Positions 1 to 9,349 of a stretch of 64,000 nt of DNA are shown one piece after another. Every line of letters starts with the position of its first letter. Position 1 is the stretch's first letter. The stretch comes from Winogradskyella arenosi. GTDB taxonomy: Bacteria; Bacteroidota; Bacteroidia; Flavobacteriales; Flavobacteriaceae. Below the pieces are notes generated by a model. It made no database searches. It was not told the origin of the DNA and saw nothing but the letters and a program-made list of their open reading frames with translations. The position numbers and the translations under genes are program-made. The DNA is taken from NCBI RefSeq assembly GCF_003337305.1, contig NZ_QPJO01000002.1, forward strand, positions 434,001 through 498,000, written 5' to 3'.

Positions 1-33
1 CTTTTAACGTTCAATACACTGTATTGTTAAAAG
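1..33. repeat. Imperfect inverted repeat at window edge
   Basis: Two 13-base arms (CTTTTAAC plus AATAC, and GTATT plus GTTAAAAG) face each other, with four extra bases inside the left arm. It lies in the leader of the sugar kinase gene. It could be the terminator stem of the gene to the left or an operator. There is no T-run to decide for a terminator. Confidence 0.3.
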
Positions 34-88
34 TGCCATTCTTTATACTGCCCAAAATATTTTTTTTGGAGAATTTAAAAACAGTTAC

Positions 89-1093
89 ATGGAGCAAATT
101 ATTACATTCGGAGAAGTTTTAATGCGTATTTCACCACGCGGAAATAAGAAATTTATGCAATCTAATATTGCAGAGTTTTATTTTGGAGGCACAGAATTAA
201 ATGTGGGAATCTCCATCGCAAATTTTGGAGGTAAAGTGAAACACATTAGTGTGGTCTCTAATGATTTTATTGGGGAAACCGCCTTAGCTTATATCCGTAA
301 ATTTGGCGTGAGTACGTCTTCCATAGAATTTTCCTCAAGACCTTTAGGGGTTTATTTCTTAGAAGTTGGTGCGGTGATGCGTCCGAGTAAAATATCTTAT
401 AACCGTTCGCATTCGTCTTTTTCAGATGTAGAGCCTTCTATGGTAGATTGGGATAAGGCGCTTAGAAAAGGAAGTTGGTTTCACTGGACAGGAATTACGC
501 CAGCCTTAACACAAGGTGCTTTTGATACTTTAAAAGAAGGTTTGGTCCTAGCGAAAGAAAAAGGCATTACTGTCTCTGCCGATCCTACTTATAGAAGTGG
601 TTTATGGAAATACGGTAAGGATCCAAAAGAGGCTTTAAAAGAATTATTGCAATACTCTAATATATTTATTGGTGGTATTAACGAAATAAATGAAGTGCTC
701 GGTACGGACTACAGCTATTCTAACGATGATTTCTTAAAAGCAAGTCAGCAACTAATGGAGACGTTTCCGTCCATAGAAAAAGTATTCGATAAAATAAGAA
801 CCTCCTTAAATTCCTCATGGCATAAAATTAGAGCGCGTATGTGGAATGGCGTAGAATTTAGAGAATCTGAAGATTTAGATATTACGCATGTCGTAGATCG
901 TATTGGGACCGGAGATGCGTTTGCTGCCGGACTTATTCATGGGTTGCAGAAATATGACGATTTTAAAGCCATGCAATTTGCTAGTGCAGCCTGTGCCTTA
1001 AAACACACCTATGAAGGGGATGTGAATTACGCTAATGCAGAAGAAGTTATTTCCATCATTGAAGGAAATGTTTCAGGGCGTTTTGTCCGCTAA
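89..1093 (+). CDS. kdgK: PfkB-family sugar kinase, probable 2-dehydro-3-deoxygluconokinase
   Basis: This 334-residue cytoplasmic protein is a ribokinase/PfkB-fold kinase. The N-terminal substrate region has GGTELNVGISIANFGG at about residues 33-48. The C-terminal anion-hole and catalytic-base motif GTGDAFAAG lies at 273-281, with Asp276 the expected base. Length and motifs fit KDG kinase, which phosphorylates 2-keto-3-deoxygluconate to KDPG for Entner-Doudoroff-type use of uronates such as alginate or pectin. A purine-rich TTTTGGAGAA sits about 16 nt before the ATG. A KDPG aldolase partner would be expected upstream but lies outside the window. Another PfkB sugar substrate cannot be excluded. 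Confidence 0.8.
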   Translation: MEQIITFGEVLMRISPRGNKKFMQSNIAEFYFGGTELNVGISIANFGGKVKHISVVSNDFIGETALAYIRKFGVSTSSIEFSSRPLGVYFLEVGAVMRPSKISYNRSHSSFSDVEPSMVDWDKALRKGSWFHWTGITPALTQGAFDTLKEGLVLAKEKGITVSADPTYRSGLWKYGKDPKEALKELLQYSNIFIGGINEINEVLGTDYSYSNDDFLKASQQLMETFPSIEKVFDKIRTSLNSSWHKIRARMWNGVEFRESEDLDITHVVDRIGTGDAFAAGLIHGLQKYDDFKAMQFASAACALKHTYEGDVNYANAEEVISIIEGNVSGRFVR

Positions 1094-1121
1094 GTATACC
1101 TTAGTTACAGAATTAAAAATA

Positions 1122-1188
1122 ACAACAACTTGTTTCTAGAGTGATCTGCTGAGAAATTTTCTAGCGTCACCTAAAAGCAAGTTGTTGT
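1122..1188. repeat. Long imperfect hairpin between convergent genes
   Basis: Perfect 11-base arms ACAACAACTTG (1122-1132) and CAAGTTGTTGT (1178-1188) enclose further partly complementary sequence, so one stem could reach roughly 25 bp. It lies between the converging sugar kinase and VOC genes and probably ends transcription in both directions, although no clear T-run follows. Confidence 0.5.
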
Positions 1189-1198
1189 ATATATAGGC

Positions 1199-1735
1199 TT
1201 ACTTGGTATAAGCACCTGAAGAATAGGTTAACTCGTAACTATGAGTGTAGATTTCAAATACAATCCCAAAAGGATCTTCTACATAACACATTTTAAAAGG
1301 TTTGTCTTCCGGGTAATATTCCCTTATTGGCATTCTTTGTTTTCCACCATAAGCCTTAATTTTCTCAATAAGGTCTTCAATATTGGGATCTTGCACACAA
1401 AAGTGAAAGAGACCTGTATTAAAAGGGTTGAATTCTGGAGCTTCCTTAACTCCATGTGGAAAAGAAAATAATTCTACACCAATACCATCAGAAGTTGCTA
1501 AATGCGCAATTTCAAACTCGGTCCAGTCGTCACCAAAAACATCAATACACATTTGGCCTATGGCCGTATCGGTTTCTTTCTTTATGGTTGAAGGTTCCAT
1601 AATAACATACCAACCCATAACTTCAGAATAAAATTCTACTGCGGCTTTCAGGTCTGGAACTGTAATTCCTATATGTGAAAATGATTTTGGATAATGTTTC
1701 TTGTCTTTCATAAGTACTTGTTTTGTAGATGACAA
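1199..1735 (-). CDS. VOC-family (glyoxalase/dioxygenase fold) protein
   Basis: This 178-residue protein carries the paired beta-alpha-beta-beta-beta modules of the vicinal oxygen chelate fold. Likely metal ligands are the His of SHIGITV near the N-terminus, the Glu of GVELF, the His of GLFHFCV and the Glu of IVFEIYTH. These would suit a glyoxalase, dioxygenase or lyase acting on a small molecule; the substrate is unknown. An alternative Met start at residue 9 (position 1711) is possible. A HxlR regulator is transcribed divergently 103 bp away, which suggests that the regulator controls this gene, perhaps in response to electrophiles or quinones. Confidence 0.75.
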   Translation of the reverse strand: MSSTKQVLMKDKKHYPKSFSHIGITVPDLKAAVEFYSEVMGWYVIMEPSTIKKETDTAIGQMCIDVFGDDWTEFEIAHLATSDGIGVELFSFPHGVKEAPEFNPFNTGLFHFCVQDPNIEDLIEKIKAYGGKQRMPIREYYPEDKPFKMCYVEDPFGIVFEIYTHSYELTYSSGAYTK

Positions 1736-1838
1736 AATTAGTCTATATTTGCTTGTTGGGCAATAACTTACTAAAAAGTAGTATAGTTACCTAAATGAGT
1801 AAATTATAGATTATCAGTATTTTAAAAGTAATTAAATT

Positions 1839-2150
1839 TTGAATAAAGCGCATCATTGTCCGTTAAATTATACCATGAACCTTATTGGGACCAAGTGGAA
1901 GCCGTTAATATTATTTCATTTATTGGAAGGCGGGCTGCGTTCTGGAGTACTTCAAAAGAAAATTCTAGGCATCTCCAATAAGATGTTTACCCAGACGGTA
2001 AGACAATTAGAAGAGGATGGCCTGATCACTAGAAAAATTTATCCGGTGGTGCCCCCTAAAGTCGAATATCAATTAAGCACCCGCGGACAATCTTTAGAAG
2101 CCATTCTTAGGGCTTTAGATCAATGGGGTTTAGAGGATTGTAAATCATAA
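1839..2150 (+). CDS. HxlR-family winged-helix transcriptional regulator
   Basis: This 103-residue protein is one HxlR-type winged helix. CPLNYTMNLIGTKWKPLIL starts at residue 7 and the recognition helix and wing follow (ISNKMFTQTVRQLEEDGLI). Cys7 matches the conserved N-terminal cysteine that senses oxidants or electrophiles in several HxlR regulators. The reading frame is closed by TAA at 1833-1835 and has no ATG until residue 13, so TTG at 1839 is the best start. It is divergent from the VOC gene, its likely target. It converges on the AraC gene with only 18 bp between stop codons. Confidence 0.8.
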   Translation: MNKAHHCPLNYTMNLIGTKWKPLILFHLLEGGLRSGVLQKKILGISNKMFTQTVRQLEEDGLITRKIYPVVPPKVEYQLSTRGQSLEAILRALDQWGLEDCKS

Positions 2151-2168
2151 ATTCAGGAAAGCAAACCC

Positions 2169-2975
2169 CTAATCCTCTAAATAAATCTCATTAGATTTTC
2201 GGTATTCAGAAGGGCGCTTGCCCATCACTTTATTAAAGGTGTTGCTAAAAGTTGGTAAGCTTATATAGCCAATCATGTTTGCAATTTCAGAAATGGTATA
2301 GTCGGAATTCATTAAATATTCTAAGGATTTAAATATCCGTAATTGCGTATAGTATTTAATAAAAGACATACCGACATCCTTTTTAAATAAACGGTAGAGT
2401 GATTTGTCCGTCATGCTAAAACGAGACGCTAATTCTGGTAGGAGGTGTTCTTGATGAATATGGTCTGTAAGATATTTTATAATGCTTATTAAGCGATGGT
2501 CTGTGGCTTGCGGGAGTTCTATATGTAAGGATCGCGATACGGTTTGCTCTAATATGGCTTTAAACGCAAGGGCTATCGTAAATTTATTCCGTTGCGATTT
2601 TACAATATCGCCATTCCATTGTTTGGTGTGCAATAAGAGTTCCATTAATAAATTATTAATGGGATAGATTCCTTCTTTATAATAAAAGCGCCCTGCGTTT
2701 GTAGGAACCGGAAAATAAAGATTTCTCATAATAACCTTAGGCGAACTCGGATAAATAGCATGCTGTAGTCCAGGAGGGATCCACATATAATGCCGCGCCG
2801 GTAAAAAGTAAATTCTATTCTTGGTTTTTACATGGACCACACCACCTTCCGTATATAAAAATTGTCCCTTATCATGATGGTGCGATTCTATAAAAGTTTC
2901 CCCCATAAGATTATGGTAGCAATAAATGCTTAAAGGGTTCTTATCAACTTCAGTTAAATAATACTTTGTATTCAT
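2169..2975 (-). CDS. AraC-family transcriptional regulator
   Basis: This 268-residue regulator has an N-terminal cupin-like sensing domain (HHHDKGQFLYTEGGVV near residues 32-47) and a C-terminal pair of helix-turn-helix motifs (about 165-262). The second includes the family signature YTISEIANMIGYISLPTFSN and the end PSEYRK. It is divergent from the CoA-transferase gene with a 178 bp shared upstream region, so that gene is a plausible target, but no ligand can be named. Confidence 0.8.
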   Translation of the reverse strand: MNTKYYLTEVDKNPLSIYCYHNLMGETFIESHHHDKGQFLYTEGGVVHVKTKNRIYFLPARHYMWIPPGLQHAIYPSSPKVIMRNLYFPVPTNAGRFYYKEGIYPINNLLMELLLHTKQWNGDIVKSQRNKFTIALAFKAILEQTVSRSLHIELPQATDHRLISIIKYLTDHIHQEHLLPELASRFSMTDKSLYRLFKKDVGMSFIKYYTQLRIFKSLEYLMNSDYTISEIANMIGYISLPTFSNTFNKVMGKRPSEYRKSNEIYLED

Positions 2976-3153
2976 AATAATGGAAATGATACGTTGATTG
3001 CACGAAATTAATAAAAGATTGTCTTATGTGAATAAATAGACATTAAATATCTTGTATAAATTGCAGTGTGGTTTTGAGAAAAACTTAATTAAACTAAAAA
3101 TAACAATCAAATAGGTAATTATTACGCTTAAAAATTACTAAATACTTAATATT

Positions 3154-4662
3154 ATGCAACGAATTAAATACCCCGCTTATTTAGATAAAATACAGACGGC
3201 AGAACAGGCTGCTTTACATATAAAAAACCGTCATATCTTGGGGGTTAGTGGTTTTACAAAAGCAGGCGATAGTAAAACAGTTTTACCTCAAGTTGCAAAA
3301 CGCGCTTTGGTTGAAGATATTAAAGTAACTGTATTAAGTGGCGCTTCTTTAGGTTATGATACCGATGCCGATTTAGCAAAAAACGGAGCACTTTATAAAA
3401 GATTACCTTTTCAAGCCGATCCCACATTAAGAAAAAGTATTAATGGTCATGAGGTGCTTTATGTAGATCAGCACTTAGGGCAAACGGCAGATATGCTTCA
3501 GAAAATTGATACCTATAAAATTGATATCGCTATAATTGAAGCGGTTTCCATTACCGAAGAGGGCCATATTGTACCGACGACTTCTGTTGGGAATTCACCT
3601 GTATTCGCAGAAAATGCAGATAAAATTATTATTGAAATTAACACCACATTCCCAGAATCCCTAGCGGGAATCCATGATGTTAAGGTTTTAAAAAAACAAC
3701 CGCATCGAGAGATTATACCGGTTACCGAATCGGACACAAGGATTGGCGATCCGTTTATTAAAATAGATCCAAGTAAAGTCTTGGCTATAGTTTATACGGA
3801 AGTTCCAGACAGTCCTGCCGTGATTGTAGATCCAGATGAAAAAACATCAGCCATCTCAAAGCATATTCTTGAGTTCTTAGAGAAAGAAGTTGATGCTGGT
3901 CGCTTAACGGAATCTTTGTTGCCTTTACAAGCCGGAATAGGGAAGACGGCCAATGCCATTCTATCGGGGTTTAAAGATTCTAAATTTAAAAATCTTACGA
4001 TGTATTCTGAAGTACTTCAGGATAGTACTTTTGAATTGTTTGATTCTGGAAAACTGACCTTTGCATCGGCATCCTCAATTACCATCACCGAAGCTTGTTC
4101 TGATAAGGTGTTTAGTAATTTTGAACAGTACAAGGATAAACTCTTATTAAGACCACAAAATATTAGTAATGCTGCTGAAGTTATTAGCCGACTTGGCGTT
4201 ATTGGTATAAATACAGCCATTGAAGTTGATATTTATGGTAACGTAAATTCTACCCATATTGGAGGGACTAAAATGATGAATGGAATTGGAGGCTCTGGTG
4301 ATTTTGCAAGAAATGGTTACTTGAGTATTTTTGCCTGTCCGTCAATGTCTAAAGAAGGACGTATTTCTCATGTGGTCCCAATGGTGTCTCATACAGACCA
4401 TACAGAACACGACGTGGATGTTTTGGTTACGGAACAAGGTTTGGCAGACTTAAGAGGATTAGCGCCTGTAGAACGTGCTCAACGTATTATTGAAAACTGT
4501 GTGCATCCTGAATATAAAGCGCAAATGTTAGCTTATTTTGAAGAAGCCAATAAAGCAGGAGGACAAACTCCGCATCTTTTAGAAAAAGCATTCAATTGGC
4601 ATACGCAGTTGAAAACAGCAGGTACCATGAAGGTGAATGCCTTGGTGGATGAACTGGTGTAA
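3154..4662 (+). CDS. Acetyl-CoA hydrolase / succinate CoA-transferase family protein
   Basis: This 502-residue protein belongs to the class I CoA-transferase family (Cat1, AarC, ScpC, Ach1). The catalytic glutamate is expected in MYSEVLQDS at Glu286, which would form the glutamyl-CoA thioester. A glycine-rich loop IGGTKMMNGIGGSGDFARN lies near 371-389. It probably moves CoA between acetate or propionate and succinate, linking acetate overflow to the TCA cycle. Hydrolase activity is the alternative. A strong terminator follows, so it appears monocistronic. The divergent AraC gene may regulate it. Confidence 0.85.
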   Translation: MQRIKYPAYLDKIQTAEQAALHIKNRHILGVSGFTKAGDSKTVLPQVAKRALVEDIKVTVLSGASLGYDTDADLAKNGALYKRLPFQADPTLRKSINGHEVLYVDQHLGQTADMLQKIDTYKIDIAIIEAVSITEEGHIVPTTSVGNSPVFAENADKIIIEINTTFPESLAGIHDVKVLKKQPHREIIPVTESDTRIGDPFIKIDPSKVLAIVYTEVPDSPAVIVDPDEKTSAISKHILEFLEKEVDAGRLTESLLPLQAGIGKTANAILSGFKDSKFKNLTMYSEVLQDSTFELFDSGKLTFASASSITITEACSDKVFSNFEQYKDKLLLRPQNISNAAEVISRLGVIGINTAIEVDIYGNVNSTHIGGTKMMNGIGGSGDFARNGYLSIFACPSMSKEGRISHVVPMVSHTDHTEHDVDVLVTEQGLADLRGLAPVERAQRIIENCVHPEYKAQMLAYFEEANKAGGQTPHLLEKAFNWHTQLKTAGTMKVNALVDELV

Positions 4663-4691
4663 AACCATTATTTTGAGTGTATAAAACAATA

Positions 4692-4736
4692 AACGCTATG
4701 ATAGAGGAAATACTTCTTTATCATAGCGTTTTTTGT
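4692..4736 (+). terminator. Rho-independent terminator after the CoA-transferase gene
   Basis: A perfect 12 bp stem, AACGCTATGATA pairing with TATCATAGCGTT, is followed by a run of T. Confidence 0.85.
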
Positions 4737-5081
4737 GTTATCTACCTTGGTATAACATGTTATATTAATTTGAAACTTCCTTTTAAGTCTTTTAAAACAA
4801 TAACATTGCGGTTTGCAATTCAAGATTCAAAATGTGAATGATGACGTTAAAAATAGGTTATTGAGTGAAAGACAAAAAGACGCTTTAATCCTTTCCAATG
4901 TTCTAAAAGGGCAACCTATTTCATGAGGTATGTTAAAGATCCTCTTTCAGTCGTAGTTTTTTGAATTTTTTTCGAATTCTATCTGATCTAATAATTAGAC
5001 CATGACCTAGACTTAGCCGGTAGGATCCCCAAAGATGCCTTGTTGGCGCGATGGGGATAATTCGTTTCAAAGAAAGGCCTA
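4737..5081. other. Non-coding gap with a possible gene remnant
   Basis: No convincing gene is seen. A short open stretch on the plus strand at about 4804-4924 encodes roughly 40 residues ending NVLKGQPIS before a stop, without a start codon or a recognised family. It may be a decayed gene fragment or chance. Confidence 0.3.
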
Positions 5082-6515
5082 TTATTGGCGTTCAATAACT
5101 AAGCGCGATAAGGCTTCGGGATATCCACGGTCTTTAGCAAGTTGCGATGCAAAGCGGTTAATTGCTTCCGTATCAATAGCCTCTAAAATCTCATTTTCTA
5201 AGGATGTATTTGCTAAGGCAGGAATAATGTTTTCTTCTTGAAGTTTAGCTATAATTTGATGGGCCACGGTTAATGCTGAAGAGGCTTTTATAATTTCGCT
5301 TCGGGCATAAAACGGACTTGGAAAACTCACTTCACCGACTCTTAAATTAGGGTCGTTACCACGTATTTGTTGCGCTCCAAAAAGAGGAGGACCTCCAACT
5401 GTAGCGGTTTTAAAAGAAGGAACAAACTGACCAACCGATGCAATGGCGTTTTCAGTTCTGCTTTCTACATCTTGAGTGGCCCAACCTTTATAAAGCTTTA
5501 GGTTGATGTCTTCATTAAACTGCGGTTGTGCCTCGTTAGCTTTAGACTTTATAAGACCATTTTTAAACAAGGTGATCTCCTCCGTCATGCCATGTATTTG
5601 GTAAAAATCTTCAGCGTAAGGCGTTAATTGCACCATACCATTTGGCGTACCCCGTTCTCCATGAAAAATAAGCTCAGGAAGTAAGCCGGGTTGCGGTTCC
5701 CATTTAGAAACATAGGCCGCTTTAAATTCAATAAGACGTTCGGTTTTTAACTGTAAGGAAGCCTCAATTTGTCCGGTTTTATAACCCGACGAGTTTACGA
5801 GATATTTTACTTTATAAACTTCGTCTTTAGTCTGTATTTCCCAATTATAATCCAAATCCTCAGCTCTAACATCTTTAATATGTTTTACGTTGGTATTGGT
5901 TTTAAGGCTACAGTTTGAAGACTGTTCTAAAGCTAATTGTGCCTGTGCGCCTAATCTAAAGAGGTTCCAACCATATTCTTGAACCAAAATTACTGGTGTT
6001 TTTAATTTTTTGTAATCAATGAGTTTTACGGTATTGGCCATCCATTGATCGGGAGTCGTAGGACGTTTATAAGCAGGTTGCTCGCTTAAAGCGATTAAAT
6101 CAGCTTCGGTATAAAGGTTGTAATAATCCTGCGGAGCGCCTAAAATTTCATTTGAAGGATCTTCATCAATTAAACTTTGGTAATACCCTACAAGCATATC
6201 CAATCGATTTAAAAGAGTGTGAATATCGTATTTTTCAGATTTAGGAACACTAATAAAGGTAGGGCGTTGGTCTATAGATTCCGGAAATAAACGGGCCATG
6301 GCAATGGATTGCTTCATCAAGATTCGGCATTGCTCATCTGAAATATCTGGGTATAAATTTCCACCTGCATGTAAGTGACAAAAAGGAGGACCGTTAACAA
6401 CGCTATTGGCTTGTTCAAACAAAATACTATCAATATTGTGTTTTGCCATTTCTAAAGCCGTTACCACACCAGAAACACCACCTCCAATGATGCCAACATT
6501 ATAAATTTTATTCAT
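5082..6515 (-). CDS. FAD-dependent oxidoreductase (DAO-like)
   Basis: This 477-residue protein begins with a Rossmann dinucleotide site, VGIIGGGVSGVVTALEMAKH, whose GGGVSG lies near residues 11-16, followed by the acidic strand end FEQ that binds the FAD ribose. The middle contains a substrate region, and a second glycine-rich segment (VGGPPLFGAQQIRG) lies near residues 385-400. The fold resembles D-amino-acid oxidase or malate:quinone-type flavoproteins. The substrate is unknown. It starts 1 nt after the stop of the HAD phosphatase gene, so the two are very likely cotranscribed. Metabolite repair is one possible link, but this is speculative. Confidence 0.7.
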   Translation of the reverse strand: MNKIYNVGIIGGGVSGVVTALEMAKHNIDSILFEQANSVVNGPPFCHLHAGGNLYPDISDEQCRILMKQSIAMARLFPESIDQRPTFISVPKSEKYDIHTLLNRLDMLVGYYQSLIDEDPSNEILGAPQDYYNLYTEADLIALSEQPAYKRPTTPDQWMANTVKLIDYKKLKTPVILVQEYGWNLFRLGAQAQLALEQSSNCSLKTNTNVKHIKDVRAEDLDYNWEIQTKDEVYKVKYLVNSSGYKTGQIEASLQLKTERLIEFKAAYVSKWEPQPGLLPELIFHGERGTPNGMVQLTPYAEDFYQIHGMTEEITLFKNGLIKSKANEAQPQFNEDINLKLYKGWATQDVESRTENAIASVGQFVPSFKTATVGGPPLFGAQQIRGNDPNLRVGEVSFPSPFYARSEIIKASSALTVAHQIIAKLQEENIIPALANTSLENEILEAIDTEAINRFASQLAKDRGYPEALSRLVIERQ

Positions 6516-6516
6516 C

Positions 6517-7188
6517 TTAAAATAAGTCTTGAAGCTCCGTAAACTGATCTGCCACTACCGTAGGATTATAGTCTGAAATGTTTTCGTTGTAATTATAGCC
6601 ATAGCTCACACCGATACTTTGCATGCCTGCATTTTGAGCCGCAAGAATATCATTTTTAGAGTCTCCGACCATCACACTATGGGCAATGCTTGTTCCCATA
6701 GCTTCTGTAAGATGTAAAAGTGGCATAGCACTTGGTTTTTTTTCTGGCAAGGAATCTTCACCAACCCAGAGTTTAAAGAAACTTTTAATTTCTAATGCCT
6801 CTAAAATAGGAGCAATATATGCGTAAGGTTTATTGGTGCAAATAACCATCGAATAGCCCTTTTGGTCTAAATAATTTAAGGTATCTAAAACCCCAGGATA
6901 CATAAAAGTATCTTTACAGGTAATACTTTTGTACGCTTCTAAATATCGGGTAAAAGCATCTTCAAAAAGCGACTCCGTGAGATCGTCTTTAGGAAAGGAA
7001 GCTTCAAGCGCACGTTGCACTAAAGGTTGCGCTCCATTACCAATAAAAGGGGTAACCTGAGCAATGCTTAGCGGTTTAGCCTTAAAATGAGATAACATAA
7101 TATTAACGGCAGCTGTAAGATCTGGAATACTGTTGATTAAGGTGCCATCAAAATCGAATATGATAAGTTTTTTTTCTGTAAAATCCAC
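6517..7188 (-). CDS. gph: HAD-superfamily hydrolase, phosphoglycolate phosphatase-like
   Basis: This 223-residue HAD subfamily IA protein shows motif I FDFDGTLINS (Asp12 nucleophile, Asp14 acid/base), motif II ICTNKP, motif III Lys in PEKKPSAMPLL and motif IV MVGDSKNDILAA. Its length and cap region match Gph, which dephosphorylates 2-phosphoglycolate formed during DNA repair. Other small phosphomonoesters are possible. It is the first gene of a two-gene operon with the FAD oxidoreductase. Confidence 0.75.
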   Translation of the reverse strand: MDFTEKKLIIFDFDGTLINSIPDLTAAVNIMLSHFKAKPLSIAQVTPFIGNGAQPLVQRALEASFPKDDLTESLFEDAFTRYLEAYKSITCKDTFMYPGVLDTLNYLDQKGYSMVICTNKPYAYIAPILEALEIKSFFKLWVGEDSLPEKKPSAMPLLHLTEAMGTSIAHSVMVGDSKNDILAAQNAGMQSIGVSYGYNYNENISDYNPTVVADQFTELQDLF

Positions 7189-7505
7189 AAGTCTTCTTTT
7201 AAAGCAAAGATGCGGAAGTTTTAATAAAATAGTAAGTATTTATGGTAATATTGGGAAGATTAAAATGAAGTACAAGTCCGCATTACGGGATAAAGATGTT
7301 GTTTTAAAGTCGCTTAGGGCTTAAATGTTATGGCTTTTATGAAGGTGACATCTTTTTAGAAAAAAAAAGAACTATTCACGACTTGTACATCGCGAATAGT
7401 TCAAATATAGAAGTAGTATGTGTTTCAGTGCGACTTACATAAAGCCAATTCATTTTTTAAATGATGGAGCTTTTAAATCTGCTTAAAACCACTAGCTTAC
7501 CCTAT
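7189..7505. other. Intergenic region upstream of gph and downstream of the GH30 gene
   Basis: Holds the GH30 terminator (annotated separately) and presumably the promoter for the gph operon. No further gene is seen. Confidence 0.5.
7361..7402 (-). terminator. Rho-independent terminator after the GH30 gene
   Basis: A 12 bp stem with one mismatch, GAACTATTCACG (7369-7380) with CGCGAATAGTTC (7391-7402), is followed on the minus strand by a run of nine T. Confidence 0.8.
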
Positions 7506-9146
7506 TTATTTGCTTTTTAAATGAATGGTTTGCATCGCTCTAGCCGCAATTGGACTTGTAAAAGTTCTGTCCCCTAAAGTAATCTCTAATTTATGTGCTT
7601 CATCATTTCTGTTAAAAACGACAACAACGATAGAGCCATCCGTATTTTTAGCAGCCGTATAAATTAGGCCATCAATCGAATCTCCTTTTAAGGCAATTCT
7701 ATGAGCATCAGGACGAATAAATTTACTAAAGTGACTCAATAAGTAGTATAGTGGTGTATAAATAACTTCATCCGTTTCAGGATTGATAAGAACAGGAGCA
7801 CTATTATAGTTATTATAAGGATTTGGTTGTCCTTTATGACTTAGAATACTACACCATTCTACATAACCTTGTGTTCCGTGATTTAAATCGGTGATAATAT
7901 CATAGGCGTACGTTTCAAAAGGAACAAAGGTTCCGGCATAATCCGTGCTCGCTCTCCAATACTGTCCAATAGGTTCATTGGCATCAATATCAATACTAGA
8001 TTCTGAATGAATCATGGCTTTATTAGGCCATTTTTTTTGCAATTCAGCTAACTCATCAGCATACCAGTTATTCGCTTTTAGTTCCGAGTTGGTGTACCAA
8101 TGAAACGCTGTTCCCCAAGCATATTTAGACGCTTCAGGGTCTTCGTAGGTTGGCGCTACATAATCGTTCATAGTCGATTTGTTGTGATCGTAAATTAAAA
8201 CGCGAAGTCCTGCTTCTAAGTCATCAAGCTTCAGGTGACCATCTTTTACTAATTGTGGTCCAAGGTGATCTCTTAAGAAATCTCTTCCTTGTTCTGGTGT
8301 AAATCCATTACTATCCCACATCGCATCAATGGCGTGTAAGGGCTCATTTTGTGGCGTTAAACCCCATAAGGTAATACCTTGTTCTTTATAAGCTGTAATA
8401 TATTTAGAAAGGTATTCGGCCCATAATCCATAATATTCTGGACGTAAAGTTCCGTTTGTCATTTCAGCAGTTTCTCCGGTTTTCATCCATGATGGAGGAC
8501 TCCACGGTGAAGCTATAATATTAAAATCGGCACCTGGAATTTTAGAAGCCTCTAAAATCATAGGAATTAAATCGTAGCTCGGATCAACTAATACGATACC
8601 GCGTACTTGGTCATTTTCATCGCCACTAAAGCCTTTCATATCTTCATTAACACTAAATGTTGAAAGGTCTTCATCTCCTACTTCTACATATGAGTAGTGC
8701 GTGTTAGAGTAGTCACTACTGTTAATATGAGTTCGTGTTAGCGTAAATCCGGCACCTTCCGTTGGACTGAAAAGTTTGGTGAGTACATCTTTACGTTTTT
8801 CTACAGGAATAGTGGCTAAATTCCAAGCCGAAGATTCTGTAAACGAAGCTCCGAAGCCATAATACTTTTGAAATTCTTCATTTGGAAGAAGTTCTATTGT
8901 TACTTTTTTAAGATCTGAAGCCGCAGTAGGGGTTTCGTTTTCCGAAATTAATTTAAGATTGTCGCCCTGTTGTGAAGTTTGGTAAACATCAGAAACATAA
9001 TCATGGTAAGCACTTTTTGGTGTGCAACTTGCAAAAACTGCCGAAATGATAAGAAGTTGAACTCCTTTTATTTTAGAATTTGTAACGAAAGGCCGAGCGT
9101 GACCTTTAGAAATTTGCCGTAGTGCTTTGATACTAAATACGTCCAT
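7506..9146 (-). CDS. Glycoside hydrolase family 30 lipoprotein
   Basis: This 546-residue protein has a GH30 (beta/alpha)8 barrel with its side beta-domain. Signs are YGFGASFTESSAWNL at about 96-110, SPWSPPSWMKTG at about 213-224, the acid/base Glu268 in LTPQNEP and the probable nucleophile Glu382 in HSESS. The C-terminal strands carry VVVVFNRNDE. A lipobox AVFASC puts the lipidated Cys at residue 41, so it is probably attached to the outer or inner membrane. The n-region before the hydrophobic core is unusually long (about 29 residues), yet no better in-frame start is seen. Marine flavobacteria use GH30 enzymes on beta-1,6-linked glucose such as laminarin side chains. No SusCD pair is adjacent. 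Confidence 0.85.
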   Translation of the reverse strand: MDVFSIKALRQISKGHARPFVTNSKIKGVQLLIISAVFASCTPKSAYHDYVSDVYQTSQQGDNLKLISENETPTAASDLKKVTIELLPNEEFQKYYGFGASFTESSAWNLATIPVEKRKDVLTKLFSPTEGAGFTLTRTHINSSDYSNTHYSYVEVGDEDLSTFSVNEDMKGFSGDENDQVRGIVLVDPSYDLIPMILEASKIPGADFNIIASPWSPPSWMKTGETAEMTNGTLRPEYYGLWAEYLSKYITAYKEQGITLWGLTPQNEPLHAIDAMWDSNGFTPEQGRDFLRDHLGPQLVKDGHLKLDDLEAGLRVLIYDHNKSTMNDYVAPTYEDPEASKYAWGTAFHWYTNSELKANNWYADELAELQKKWPNKAMIHSESSIDIDANEPIGQYWRASTDYAGTFVPFETYAYDIITDLNHGTQGYVEWCSILSHKGQPNPYNNYNSAPVLINPETDEVIYTPLYYLLSHFSKFIRPDAHRIALKGDSIDGLIYTAAKNTDGSIVVVVFNRNDEAHKLEITLGDRTFTSPIAARAMQTIHLKSK

Positions 9147-9290
9147 TGGTTGTTTAAATTATTTTTTAGTTCAGTTATAAATTTATTGGGTATAAATATA
9201 CGCTTTATCTAGGGCTGTACTTAGAATAAGTTGCATTTTTATGTTGAATAAGATAATGTTTTAAGGGATTTTTGATACTGCTTTAAATTC

Positions 9291-9326
9291 AAAAAAAAAG
9301 CCATTCTGCTAAAGAGCAAAATGACT
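9291..9326 (-). terminator. Terminator after the RND efflux operon
   Basis: The stem AGCCATTCTGCT/AGCAAAATGACT contains G-T pairs around an AAAG loop and is followed on the minus strand by a run of about nine T. Confidence 0.75.
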
Positions 9327-9349
9327 TTTTTAAAGGCTGAAAACTTAAT

